From Bacillus sp. FJAT-45037 (GTDB lineage: Bacteria > Bacillota > Bacilli > Bacillales > Bacillaceae_D): a stretch of 64,000 bases of DNA. The position numbers were made by a program, and so were the translations under genes. The stretch lies in the NCBI RefSeq assembly GCF_002797325.1, contig NZ_KZ454938.1:2864267-2928266 (forward strand), in the 5' to 3' direction. Shown one piece after another: positions 41,369-49,997 of the stretch. Position 1 is the first letter of the stretch; each line of letters opens with the position of its first letter. The notes under the pieces were generated by a model, which had not been told where the DNA came from, searched no databases, and worked only from the letters and a program-made list of their open reading frames with translations.

Positions 41369-41391
41369 GCCTGCTTGATCAGTAACAATCC
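41362..41391 (-). promoter_or_regulatory. RAT (ribonucleic antiterminator) of sacP
   Basis: On the minus strand GGATTGTTACTGATCAAGCA followed by GGCAAGACCT. This matches the LicT/SacT/SacY target, differing from the known sacB/sacP RATs at only a few loop positions. Binding of a dephosphorylated BglG-type antiterminator would prevent the overlapping terminator. Confidence 0.92.
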
Positions 41392-41413
41392 CACGTATGT
41401 TGTTTTCGCTTAC

Positions 41414-41442
41414 ATTGTAACCGCACCGACCAAATCAGTCAA
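41414..41442 (-). promoter_or_regulatory. Sigma-A promoter of sacP
   Basis: On the minus strand TTGACT (41437-41442), a 17-nt spacer, TACAAT (41414-41419). The RAT begins ~23 nt downstream of the -10. Confidence 0.75.
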
Positions 41443-41452
41443 ATACTTTCGT

Positions 41453-42154
41453 TCACTTATTAGGCTTTTTGTTTTTAATAACGATTTCCTCAACCGAAAC
41501 ATGACGTCTTTCTTGAAGGTTGTGGACGATAATTTCAGCAACGTCTTCTGGTTGCATCATCAACTCACGCTTTTCCACAGGCAAAATCCCTTCCCAAAAT
41601 GGCGTGTTCATTCCACCCATATAAACTCCACTCACTCGAATCATCGTGTGAGCTAATTCTGCTTGAAGGCTTTCTGTGAACCCACGCACAGCAAATTTAC
41701 TTGCTACATACCCCGATTCATTCGCCTTCCCAAGTCGTCCAGCAGTTGAAATAATATTAACGATCGTTCCTTTATTACGCTTTTTCATCTCAGGTAAAAT
41801 GGCCTGTGTGCAATAGATTGTCCCTTTGACATTAACATCAATCATCGTACTAAGATCTGGTTCAGACAAGTCCTCAGCTAAACCAAAGAACCCCACCCCT
41901 GCATTATTGATAAGCATATCAACCTTACCTACCTCGTCCTCAATCTGAAAAACGATACGGGTCACATCTGATTTGTCAGTGATGTCACCTTCGTATATAG
42001 AATAATGCTTTGAGTCATTTTCGATGGTTGTTCGTAAAGTTTCACGTGATCTCCCCACTAAACAAACATGTGCACCGATGCTCATGTATTGCTTGGCGAG
42101 GGCCGCTCCTAATCCACTGCTAGCACCTGTAATCATAACAACTTCTTTTTCCAT
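41453..42154 (-). CDS. Short-chain dehydrogenase/reductase
   Basis: Classical SDR of 233 residues. The cofactor loop is ITGASSGLGAAL (TGxxxGxG), the NNAG motif is present (MLINNAGVGFFG), and the catalytic Tyr and Lys lie in SGYVASKFAVRGF, preceded by the Ser in VNIISTAG. The residues after the second strand (VGRSRETL) favour NADP(H). The substrate cannot be predicted. It lies inside the sucrose cluster, but terminators on both sides suggest independent expression. Confidence 0.87.
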   Translation of the reverse strand: MEKEVVMITGASSGLGAALAKQYMSIGAHVCLVGRSRETLRTTIENDSKHYSIYEGDITDKSDVTRIVFQIEDEVGKVDMLINNAGVGFFGLAEDLSEPDLSTMIDVNVKGTIYCTQAILPEMKKRNKGTIVNIISTAGRLGKANESGYVASKFAVRGFTESLQAELAHTMIRVSGVYMGGMNTPFWEGILPVEKRELMMQPEDVAEIIVHNLQERRHVSVEEIVIKNKKPNK

Positions 42155-42187
42155 GCTCCCACCACCTGTATTCTTTTTCGCTCATAG

Positions 42188-42219
42188 GTAAAAGGATTGC
42201 CAACTGACAATCCTTTTAC
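42188..42219. terminator. Terminator of the YjiH-like gene
   Basis: Perfect 12-bp stem GTAAAAGGATTG / CAATCCTTTTAC with an 8-nt loop. On the minus strand the 3' arm itself supplies CCTTTTAC with a short T run. Confidence 0.75.
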
Positions 42220-42224
42220 TTAAA

Positions 42225-43604
42225 TCAAAAAATAAGATGAGCCATTAATACGACAACCGGTAAAGTTATCAATGTACGCTCGATAAAAATAATCACAAGA
42301 TCGATGAACTTAACCGGAAGCTTCGATGCAAGCAGTAATCCACCAATCTCTGACATATAAATTAACTGCGTGACGGACACACAAGCAATGACAAAACGAG
42401 TGAATTCACTTTCAATGCTACTTCCGATAATCGCTGGTAAGAACATATCAGCAAATCCAATAACTATTGTTTGAGCGGCAGCCGCTGCTTCTGGAACTTG
42501 CATCAATGTAAGGAGCGGAATAAATGGTGCCCCTAACCATTGGAAAAGCGGTGTGTATTCAGCCACAACAAGAGCAACGGTTCCAATAGCCATAACAACT
42601 GGAATGACGCCAATCCACATGTCTAGAACGTTTTTGACGCCACCTTTTAAGTTTGTCAACACTCCATTATTCGTTGTCGCTCGAACAAGCGCTTGATGTA
42701 GCCCTGTTTGAAACGATGCTTTGAAGCTTTGTTTTTCTTCTATGTCTGCTTTCTTATCCGTAAAATACGTGTCTGCCTTTCTCGATAGTGGTGGAATTCG
42801 TGGTAAGATAACCGCTGCCACAAAACCAGCAATGACAATCGTTCCATAATATTGTAAGAACAAATGATCAAGATCCATATACGTTAAGATAACAATACTA
42901 AAGGTAATCGATACAACAGAGAAAGTTGTCCCAATGACAGCAGCTTCTCGTTTCGTATAATACCCATCTTCATATTGTTTATTGGTCAATAGAACACCAA
43001 TCGTTCCATCTCCCATCCATGATGCCATACAATCGATTGACGAGCGCCCAGGCAATGTAAAAAGTGGACGCATAATCCGGTTAAGAACCGAACCAACGAG
43101 TTCCATTAATCCAAAGTTCATAAGCAATGGTAAGAAGAATCCCGCAAATAAAAAGACGGCAAAGAGAATCGGAATGAGCTCATAAACAAGCAACCCACCT
43201 GTATCATCGGACCAAATAAAAGCTGGTCCCGTTTCTACCAACGTCAAGATAAGAAACAGAACACCGATTGTACGAATGATTGTCCATGTCCAACCGACAT
43301 CAAATAAAGCCCGAGCAATCTCACTCTTTTGAACAAATGACGGCTTCTTCGCCACAACGAATAGGTTTATCAGAATTGATACGGTCAGTAAAATCGCCAT
43401 CAGCAAGGGCAACACATCTGCTAAAGCCCCTTCGACCATACCCGCTAAGAATGCCACAGGAATAGTGATGGCTCCATCGATCACAATAGGTGTCATAAAT
43501 AGCAAAATCCCTATAAGTGACGGAATAATAAATAATAAGTAGTGCTTGGCTTCGAATGTTCTCTTTTCCTTCTGATAAGAAACCGAGTTTGTATTGTCTT
43601 TCAT
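42225..43604 (-). CDS. YjiH family membrane protein (nucleoside-recognition/gate domain)
   Basis: Integral membrane protein of 459 residues with about ten to eleven helices. The segments LPGRSSIDCMASWMGDGTIGVLLTNKQYEDGYYTKREAAVIGTTFS and AQTIVIGFADMFLPAIIGSS are the gate/nucleoside-recognition features of the YjiH group. The transported molecule is not known. It lies between sacA and the SDR gene, facing the same way, with its own terminator. Confidence 0.82.
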   Translation of the reverse strand: MKDNTNSVSYQKEKRTFEAKHYLLFIIPSLIGILLFMTPIVIDGAITIPVAFLAGMVEGALADVLPLLMAILLTVSILINLFVVAKKPSFVQKSEIARALFDVGWTWTIIRTIGVLFLILTLVETGPAFIWSDDTGGLLVYELIPILFAVFLFAGFFLPLLMNFGLMELVGSVLNRIMRPLFTLPGRSSIDCMASWMGDGTIGVLLTNKQYEDGYYTKREAAVIGTTFSVVSITFSIVILTYMDLDHLFLQYYGTIVIAGFVAAVILPRIPPLSRKADTYFTDKKADIEEKQSFKASFQTGLHQALVRATTNNGVLTNLKGGVKNVLDMWIGVIPVVMAIGTVALVVAEYTPLFQWLGAPFIPLLTLMQVPEAAAAAQTIVIGFADMFLPAIIGSSIESEFTRFVIACVSVTQLIYMSEIGGLLLASKLPVKFIDLVIIFIERTLITLPVVVLMAHLIF

Positions 43605-43691
43605 TTTAACCGTACCTTTCTCTTAGTGGTCTATCGGCGAAATGATTGATCAATCATCCGACCGTATAATTATGCCTTGATCTCAAAGAAA

Positions 43692-43732
43692 AAAGTCTAC
43701 ACACTCCCCTGACAAGAGCAGGTGCAGACTTT
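43692..43732 (-). terminator. Terminator of sacA
   Basis: AAAGTCTACAC / GTGCAGACTTT around an 18-nt loop, followed on the minus strand by TTTTTTC. It lies 17 bp past the sacA stop. Confidence 0.75.
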
Positions 43733-43748
43733 GTTTTTTTATGTTTTC

Positions 43749-45197
43749 TTAGTATAACATCCAAGCTTTTAGTTGAACAGATGTAGGTTTTTCCGATTTG
43801 AATGAAATACCTAGCTCATCGGCTTCAGGGTAGATGCGCGCGGTAAACACCTCTGCCCCGTCATTAATAAATACTTCAATCGTCGATGAATCTAAAAACA
43901 CACGAAGATTTTGAAGCGCGTCAAGATAACAATGACGTTCTTCTATTGTCTTGCCATCGACGAAACTAACACGCGTTAACGTGAATTGTTTCTTTTCTGG
44001 TGAATAAATAATCGAAGCATGATTACGCAACTCAATGGTCAGATCGCTTGTTGGATTGCCCAGTGTTTCAAGCTCTAGCTCTAAGCGCTCTCCTTCAATT
44101 CCTGCAAACGCTTGAGAAGTCGAGTCTAGTTGCACTTGATCATAGTTTACTTCTTTTTGACGCAATTGCTTCAATTCCTCAACCGGCAATTGATACAACT
44201 TGCCTTCTGTTAAGCGGAGTTCACGCGGGATCGTCATGGCGTGAATCCATTTATGCTCAATCGTCGGATGGTCTTCTTCCCGCTCTTCAGGCATACCTAG
44301 CCAACCAAAGAGAATGCGACGTCCTTTTTCATCTTCTGTTGTTTGAGGGGCATAAAATTCAAACCCTCGATCCATTTCAACAAATTCTCCGTGATTATAC
44401 CGAACGTTCTCGTAATCCATCTTCCCAACAAAGTATCCAGCTTGGTAAATATTGTTGTAAAGCATCCCTTCTGGTTCAATCCCTTGTGGAGAGAAAATGA
44501 ATACATCTTCGCCATCAAGCTCGAATAGATCGGGACATTCCCACATATAACCGAAATCTTCAATCGATCCCATATGTGCTCCCGCGATCGCTCCGAGATG
44601 CTCCCAAGTATACAAATCTTTTGAACGCATGAGCGCTACTTTCCCTGTTAACTCTTTGCTTTGCGCTCCTACAACCATATAAAAATCGTCTCCACGCTTC
44701 CACACTTTAGGGTCGCGGAAATGAGCGGTATACTCATCAGGTAATTCAACGACGACACCTTTTTTCTCAAATGAATAGCCATCTTTCGATTCAACCAGTA
44801 CTTGGTAACTTTCACGCTCGTTATTTTCATCTTTCACATTTCCGGTATAAAACAAATACATCTTCCCATCATGCTCAATCGCACTTCCTGAATAACAACC
44901 ATTCTTATCAAACCAATCACTTGGTGCCAAGGCGATATCGTGGTGCTCCCAATTCACTAAGTCCTTTGATGTATAATGCCCCCAAAATTTTGTCCCATGT
45001 CCTGTATGAAACGGATTCCATTGATAAAACAAGTGATATTCCCCGTTAAATTGAATAAAGCCATTTGGGTCATTAAGTAATCCTACTGGTGGCATCAAAT
45101 GATAGCCTAATCTAAATCGGTCATTTTGAACCGCTTCTTTATGTTTTTCTACTTCTTCATATGCTAGTTTTTTTAATTCTTGATCGCGATTACTCAT
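43749..45197 (-). CDS. sacA: Sucrose-6-phosphate hydrolase (GH32)
   Basis: Cleaves sucrose-6-phosphate, delivered by SacP, into glucose-6-phosphate and fructose. The GH32 five-bladed propeller motifs are LLNDPNGFIQF (nucleophile Asp), HFRDPKVWKR (RDP) and MWECPDLFEL (acid/base Glu in EC), with the C-terminal beta-sandwich at ~350-482 (DSSTIEVFINDGAEVFTARIYP). Length is 482 residues. A good sigma-A promoter lies upstream. Unlike B. subtilis, sacA is not directly behind sacP: two unrelated genes intervene. Confidence 0.95.
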   Translation of the reverse strand: MSNRDQELKKLAYEEVEKHKEAVQNDRFRLGYHLMPPVGLLNDPNGFIQFNGEYHLFYQWNPFHTGHGTKFWGHYTSKDLVNWEHHDIALAPSDWFDKNGCYSGSAIEHDGKMYLFYTGNVKDENNERESYQVLVESKDGYSFEKKGVVVELPDEYTAHFRDPKVWKRGDDFYMVVGAQSKELTGKVALMRSKDLYTWEHLGAIAGAHMGSIEDFGYMWECPDLFELDGEDVFIFSPQGIEPEGMLYNNIYQAGYFVGKMDYENVRYNHGEFVEMDRGFEFYAPQTTEDEKGRRILFGWLGMPEEREEDHPTIEHKWIHAMTIPRELRLTEGKLYQLPVEELKQLRQKEVNYDQVQLDSTSQAFAGIEGERLELELETLGNPTSDLTIELRNHASIIYSPEKKQFTLTRVSFVDGKTIEERHCYLDALQNLRVFLDSSTIEVFINDGAEVFTARIYPEADELGISFKSEKPTSVQLKAWMLY

Positions 45198-45255
45198 CGT
45201 CTAATGTCTCCTTTGACGGCCATAACGCCATTCGTTAATTCATCTTCTACGCGTT

Positions 45256-45284
45256 ATCGTATCGTAGTGACGTAAGACGTGCAA
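45256..45284 (-). promoter_or_regulatory. Sigma-A promoter of sacA
   Basis: On the minus strand TTGCAC (45279-45284), 17 nt, TACGAT (45256-45261), about 60 nt before the sacA start. No RAT or terminator lies in this leader. Confidence 0.6.
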
Positions 45285-45398
45285 CTCCTTCGCTATCCAA
45301 AATCTTTTTTAAAAGCAGAAACTTTTCACTGAAGCTGACTTTAAGTTATAATTCATATAACATATCTGTTTAATAAGGATTAAGGAGAGAAGCTCACT

Positions 45399-46340
45399 AT
45401 GACAGCAAAAATTTATGTGATCCATGAAAATGATGAATGGACAGAACCACTTCGTCAGGAACTAGAAAAATTGGAGCACCCTTTTGAAACATGGCATCTT
45501 GATCAAGGAAAAATTGATTTATCAAAAGAGCCACCAGAAGGCATTTTCTATAACCGAATGAGCGCTTCCTCGCACACACGTGAGCATCGATTTGCAGCAG
45601 AATTTACTGGGGCCGTTCTTGATTGGTTAGAAGCCCATGGTCGAGTTGTTTTAAATACGAGCCGTGCATTAAAACTTGAAGTCAGCAAAGTCGCACAATA
45701 TACATCGCTCGAATCATTTGGCATCGAAACCCCCAAAACACTCGCTGCAGTCGGCAAAGAGCATTTACTTGAAGCGGCAAAAGCATTTGTGGGAGCTCCA
45801 TTCATTACAAAACATAACCGTGCTGGGAAAGGGCTTGGCGTACAACTGTTTGAAAACCTAGACGCTCTTAGTCACTATGTCAACGGCCCTACATTTGAAG
45901 AGCCGATTGACGGAATTACCCTTCTGCAACAATATGTGAAGGCGCCCGATTCCACGATTACCCGCTGTGAATTTATCGGTGGTCGTTTCTTCTATGCCGT
46001 ACAAGTTGATACGTCAGAAGGATTTGAATTATGCCCTGCAGATGCGTGCCAAATCGGCGACACCTTCTGCCCGACGACCAATGACCGACGCGATAAGTTT
46101 ACAATTTTGAAAGATTTCGATGATCCAATCATTTATAAATACGAAGCATTCTTACTAGCCAACGACATTCATTTTGCAGGCATTGAATTTATTCGTGATC
46201 ATGAAGGGGCGCTTTACACGTATGACGTGAATACGAATACGAATTACAACCCTGATGCCGAACGCAAGGCTAATCTGTTTGGCATGAAGGAAATTGCTAA
46301 GGTGTTAACAGAGCAACTTGAACAACATTATTTAAAGTAA
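45399..46340 (+). CDS. RimK-like ATP-grasp protein
   Basis: A 313-residue protein of the ATP-grasp superfamily. The B domain reads GAPFITKHNRAGKGLGVQLF (ATP-binding lysine and glycine loop) and GITLLQQYVKAPDSTITRCEFIGGRFFYAVQVD; the metal-binding end reads AGIEFIRDHEGALYTYDVNTNTNYNP with the expected Glu/Asn ligands. It therefore joins a carboxylate to an amine or thiol using ATP; substrate unknown. GGAG lies before ATG 45399. Single gene between divergent sacA and pdxK. Confidence 0.82.
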   Translation: MTAKIYVIHENDEWTEPLRQELEKLEHPFETWHLDQGKIDLSKEPPEGIFYNRMSASSHTREHRFAAEFTGAVLDWLEAHGRVVLNTSRALKLEVSKVAQYTSLESFGIETPKTLAAVGKEHLLEAAKAFVGAPFITKHNRAGKGLGVQLFENLDALSHYVNGPTFEEPIDGITLLQQYVKAPDSTITRCEFIGGRFFYAVQVDTSEGFELCPADACQIGDTFCPTTNDRRDKFTILKDFDDPIIYKYEAFLLANDIHFAGIEFIRDHEGALYTYDVNTNTNYNPDAERKANLFGMKEIAKVLTEQLEQHYLK

Positions 46341-46345
46341 ACATA

Positions 46346-46378
46346 AGCCAGGCCTCTATTATTGGGAGTCCTGGCTTC
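46346..46378 (+). terminator. Terminator of the ATP-grasp gene
   Basis: AAGCCAGG / CCTGGCTT with inner CT/AG pairing. The following T tract is poor (TTCAATG). Confidence 0.6.
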
Positions 46379-46460
46379 AATGCCTTACATTCTCCATTTC
46401 TTTCTTTCCGTTTGTCAATCCGTAGCAAGTTGGTTTAAAACTTCAGATGAAACATCTAGT

Positions 46461-46488
46461 TTTACTCTTTAGTGTAATCAAGTATAAT
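46461..46488 (+). promoter_or_regulatory. Sigma-A promoter of pdxK
   Basis: TTTACT (46461-46466), 16 nt, TATAAT (46483-46488), about 50 nt before the pdxK ATG. Confidence 0.6.
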
Positions 46489-46538
46489 AGGGGAACTTAT
46501 GCGCATGATTGGTTTATTAGAAAAGGAGTGTCACATCT

Positions 46539-47342
46539 ATGACAATGAAGAAAACATTAACTATTGCAGGTTCAGATACAAGTGGGGGAGCCGGTCTACA
46601 AGCTGACCTCAAAACCTTTCAAGAATTAGGGGTTTATGGGATGAACGCCTTAACGGTAGTCGTCGCTCAAGATCCTCATAACCACTGGAATCATGAGGTC
46701 TTCCCTCAGAATGTCGATCATCTTGAAAAACAACTGGAAACGATCTTAGCCGGAATCGGTGTTGAGGCCGCTAAAACAGGTATGCTTGGATCAACAGAGA
46801 TCATTGAACTCGTTGCTAAAAAAGTCGATCAATACAATGTAACAAACTTGGTTGTTGACCCCGTGATGGTGTGTAAAGGAGCAGATGAGGCTCTAAATCC
46901 AGAGACGGACGCATGTTTACGGGATGTCCTTGTTCCAAAAGCCTTGGTCGTTACCCCAAATTTATTCGAAGCTGCTCAATTAAGCGGTCTTGGTACGATT
47001 ACAACCATTGAAGAAATGAAAGAAGCAGCTGCAGCGATTTATAAGCTCGGAGCAAAACATGTGGTTGTTAAAGGCGGAAGTAAACTAGCTCATGACAAAG
47101 CTGTTGACGTCTATTTTGATGGCGAAGAGTTCACTCTTTTAGAATCGGATAAAATCGATACAACCTTCACTCATGGAGCAGGTTGTACATTTGCCGCTGC
47201 CATTACGGCAGAACTAGCAAAAGGAAGCTCTGTTAAAAATGCCATCCATACAGCAAAAGATTTTGTTAATATAGCGATTCAACATTCGTTCCGTTTAAAT
47301 CAATATGTTGGACCGTTAAAGCATATCGCTAATAGAAAATAA
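46539..47342 (+). CDS. pdxK: Pyridoxine/pyridoxal kinase of the ThiD-like type
   Basis: Ribokinase-fold kinase of 267 residues that phosphorylates pyridoxal and related pyrimidines. TIAGSDTSGGAGLQADLKTF is the ThiD/PdxK N-terminal motif, KTGMLGS and VVDPVMVCKGAD line the substrate site, and FTHGAGCTFAAAITAELAKG carries the catalytic Cys/Asp-region loop (GAGC). B. subtilis PdxK (YwdB) belongs to this ThiD-like group and lies in the same neighbourhood, which decides against thiD. AGGAG lies 10 nt before ATG 46539. Confidence 0.88.
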   Translation: MTMKKTLTIAGSDTSGGAGLQADLKTFQELGVYGMNALTVVVAQDPHNHWNHEVFPQNVDHLEKQLETILAGIGVEAAKTGMLGSTEIIELVAKKVDQYNVTNLVVDPVMVCKGADEALNPETDACLRDVLVPKALVVTPNLFEAAQLSGLGTITTIEEMKEAAAAIYKLGAKHVVVKGGSKLAHDKAVDVYFDGEEFTLLESDKIDTTFTHGAGCTFAAAITAELAKGSSVKNAIHTAKDFVNIAIQHSFRLNQYVGPLKHIANRK

Positions 47343-47350
47343 TCCACTGT

Positions 47351-47378
47351 GTAGGCCTGACAACCATATCAGGCCTAC
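47351..47378 (+). terminator. Terminator of pdxK
   Basis: Perfect stem GTAGGCCTGA / TCAGGCCTAC with an 8-nt loop. The T tract is short (TACTTTG), so read-through into rarD, 27 bp on, is possible. Confidence 0.7.
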
Positions 47379-47404
47379 TACTTTGTATGAAAGGCTGTGA
47401 ATTG

Positions 47405-48346
47405 ATGAACCAATCGGAACAACGAATTGGCGTTCTCGCTGCTATATTTGCTTATTTACTGTGGGGATTTCTTCCACTCTATTGGAAACAACTTGAACAC
47501 ATTAGTCCAGGTGAGGTGCTTGCTTACCGTATTATTTGGTCGCTTGTTTTCATGCTAATAATCTTAGCTGTCCGCCAGCAGTTAGGGCATTTTATTCAAG
47601 AAATTCGTCGGTTATTTTCAAACAAAAAACAAGTAACTGGCATGATTTTCGCCTCGATCTTTATCTCAATGAATTGGTTTGTTTTTATTTGGGCTGTAAC
47701 GAGCGAACGTATGGTTGAGGCTAGTCTCGGCTATTATATCAATCCTCTTATTAATGTGTTACTTGCGATGATTTTTCTTGGAGAACGCTTTAACAAGTGG
47801 CAAGGCACTTCCATTATCCTTGCGTTAATTGGGGTATCAATTATGACTTTATACTACGGCGTCATTCCCTATGCTGCCTTTCTACTCGCCATTACGTTTG
47901 GTCTATACGGATTATTGAAAAAGCTTGTGAATGTCGGGGCTCTCATAGGTCTAACAATTGAGACACTCTTCATGGCACCTTTTGCTCTTATATACGTAAT
48001 GATTTTTCATTCACCTACTAGTAATCTAGCAAATTATACATTCGATACTTGGGCTTTTTTAATCGGGGCCGGAGCAGCAACTGCGATTCCACTCCTCTTA
48101 TTTTCAGTTAGTGCGAAGCGAATCTCGCTCTCGCTCATTGGCTTCTTACAATATATCGGTCCGACTTTAATGCTCATTCTCGGAGTGTTTTTATACAATG
48201 AGCCATTTAGTCAGATCCAACTCATCGCTTTTGTTTTAATTTGGCTCGGATTATTTATTTTCACTACTTCAAAAACACCACTATTTTACAAGTTTACTTC
48301 AAGATATACCATCGCTAGCCATATCAAAGAAAAAGAATTTAAATAA
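47405..48346 (+). CDS. rarD: RarD-type EamA transporter
   Basis: Integral membrane protein of 313 residues with ten predicted helices in two EamA repeats. GVLAAIFAYLLWGFLPLYWKQL, SPGEVLAYRIIWSLVFM and WVTSERMVEASLGYYINPL-like segments (here AVTSERMVEASLGYYINPL) define the RarD subgroup. Export of an unknown small molecule is presumed. The start is ATG 47405, 10 nt after AAAGG; the frame extends to 47387. Confidence 0.87.
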   Translation: MNQSEQRIGVLAAIFAYLLWGFLPLYWKQLEHISPGEVLAYRIIWSLVFMLIILAVRQQLGHFIQEIRRLFSNKKQVTGMIFASIFISMNWFVFIWAVTSERMVEASLGYYINPLINVLLAMIFLGERFNKWQGTSIILALIGVSIMTLYYGVIPYAAFLLAITFGLYGLLKKLVNVGALIGLTIETLFMAPFALIYVMIFHSPTSNLANYTFDTWAFLIGAGAATAIPLLLFSVSAKRISLSLIGFLQYIGPTLMLILGVFLYNEPFSQIQLIAFVLIWLGLFIFTTSKTPLFYKFTSRYTIASHIKEKEFK

Positions 48347-48348
48347 AT

Positions 48349-48380
48349 AGCCCACTAGTTGCAGAGGCACCTAGTGGGCT
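48349..48380. terminator. Bidirectional terminator between rarD and phnE
   Basis: Perfect stem AGCCCACTAG / CTAGTGGGCT with a 12-nt loop, TTTAGTT on the plus exit. It serves convergent rarD and phnDCE. Confidence 0.75.
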
Positions 48381-48384
48381 TTAG

Positions 48385-49194
48385 TTAAATGACTTTCTTT
48401 CTAATTGCAGTAGATATTTGTTCAACCGTGATAACAACTGCAAGAATAAGTAGTATAATCATAAGCGCTTCATCAAAACGTCTTAAAGTCATAGACGTAG
48501 ATAACTCCACTCCTATTCCTCCAGCTCCAACCAGTCCTAAAACTACTGCTGATCGGATTGCCTTTTCTACGCTATAAAGACTCGTGCCTACAAAGGAAGG
48601 AAAACCGAGAGGAATAATAGATCCCGAGATAATACCCAGCTTAGAAGCTCCTGTCGATTCAAGTGCTTCCGACGGTCCTTTATCAATTTCTTCTATTCTT
48701 TCTGAGAAGAAGCGCGCACAGAACCCAATCGTATCCACAACAATGGTTAAAATCCCAGCTAGTGGTCCTAAACCTACAGAAATAACAAAAATCAGGGCCC
48801 AAATTAGATCTGGAATCGTTCGTAAGGTTGAGACAATCCCTCTTGTCCCATAACATACTATAGGGTGTATTGTTGTATTCCTTGACGCAAGTAAAGCAAT
48901 TGGCAAACTAAGAATGACACCAATAACGGTACCTACTAATGCTATTTGAAACGTTTCATACATCGCCATAGAAACTGCAGACAATCTAGACGGATCAGGT
49001 GGGAACGCACTTTGTATAAAAGTAAACATATTTCCTGAACCGTTTATTAACCGACTGATCGTTACATCCCCTTGCTGCAATCCAGCAATAAACAAAGAGA
49101 AAAAGACTACCCAACCAACCCAAGCAAGTATTGATGGTCTCTTAAATCGAGAAGGCATTTGTTCGTTAAACTTTTTAATCTTCACCTCTCTCAT
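48385..49194 (-). CDS. phnE: Phosphonate-type ABC transporter permease
   Basis: Inner-membrane permease of 269 residues with about six helices. IIPLGFPSFVGTSLYSVEKAIRSAVVLGLVGAGGIGVEL is the PhnE-type EAA loop region, and ALIFVISVGLGPLAGILTIVVDTIGFCARFFSERIEEI is the family core. It imports phosphonates, phosphite or a related phosphorus compound together with PhnC and PhnD. It overlaps phnC by 4 bp. No C-P lyase or phosphonatase gene is in the window. Confidence 0.9.
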   Translation of the reverse strand: MREVKIKKFNEQMPSRFKRPSILAWVGWVVFFSLFIAGLQQGDVTISRLINGSGNMFTFIQSAFPPDPSRLSAVSMAMYETFQIALVGTVIGVILSLPIALLASRNTTIHPIVCYGTRGIVSTLRTIPDLIWALIFVISVGLGPLAGILTIVVDTIGFCARFFSERIEEIDKGPSEALESTGASKLGIISGSIIPLGFPSFVGTSLYSVEKAIRSAVVLGLVGAGGIGVELSTSMTLRRFDEALMIILLILAVVITVEQISTAIRKKVI

Positions 49195-49979
49195 GAGTTC
49201 ACCACCTTACTGATCTCTTCATCAGAGATGGTAGGATCATGTTCATAAAGGTCTTCAAGTTGTTGACGATTTATTTCGTCTACAGGAGCATCAATAACTT
49301 TATCACCCTTCTTTAGTGCAATAATTCTCTCACCAAATTCCATGGCTATATCCATCTGGTGAAGAATGGCAATGATAGTTAAGTTTCGCTCTCTTGTTAT
49401 ACTCCATAAAAGTTCCATGACTTCACGACCCGCTTTCGGATCAAGGCTAGCAATAGGTTCATCAGCAAGAACAATCTCCGGTTTCTGCATAAGCATTCTA
49501 GCAATAGCAACACGTTGTTGTTGTCCACCAGATAGTTGATCCGCTCTCCTTTTTGCTAGATGAGATAGTCCGACTCGATCTAAGCACTCCATTGCTTCTA
49601 ATCGTAATTCTTTTGATGCAAACGGAGCGAACGTCTGCATCGAGAAGTTAGTCTGTCCCAATGCGCCAAACAACACATTCTGATGTACGCTAAGATTAGG
49701 TATCAAATGAAAATGCTGGAACACCATGCCAATTCTTTTACGTAATGGTCGTAATTTACGTTTTGACAGTTTAGTAGCTTCTTGATCATTAAAATAAATT
49801 TGCCCGTCAGTAGGTTTCTCAAATTGACTAATGCAACGGAAAAGGGTCGACTTACCTGACCCATTGTGTCCAAGTAATACAACCCCTTCCCCTGCTTTTA
49901 CATCAAAATTAATTCCTTTTAATGCCTCAGTACCATCAGGAAAGGTCTTTGAAATATTTTTTACGGATAAAGATAGCAT
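49191..49979 (-). CDS. phnC: Phosphonate-type ABC transporter ATPase
   Basis: A 262-residue ATPase. Walker A GHNGSGKST, signature LSGGQQQRVAIARM, Walker B EIVLADEPIASLD and the switch His in IAILHQMDIA are all present; ASLDPKAGREVMELL is characteristic of PhnC. It lies 18 bp after phnD and overlaps phnE, so the three are one operon in the order phnD-phnC-phnE. Confidence 0.92.
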   Translation of the reverse strand: MLSLSVKNISKTFPDGTEALKGINFDVKAGEGVVLLGHNGSGKSTLFRCISQFEKPTDGQIYFNDQEATKLSKRKLRPLRKRIGMVFQHFHLIPNLSVHQNVLFGALGQTNFSMQTFAPFASKELRLEAMECLDRVGLSHLAKRRADQLSGGQQQRVAIARMLMQKPEIVLADEPIASLDPKAGREVMELLWSITRERNLTIIAILHQMDIAMEFGERIIALKKGDKVIDAPVDEINRQQLEDLYEHDPTISDEEISKVVNS

Positions 49980-49997
49980 ACAAACAAAATTCCCCTC

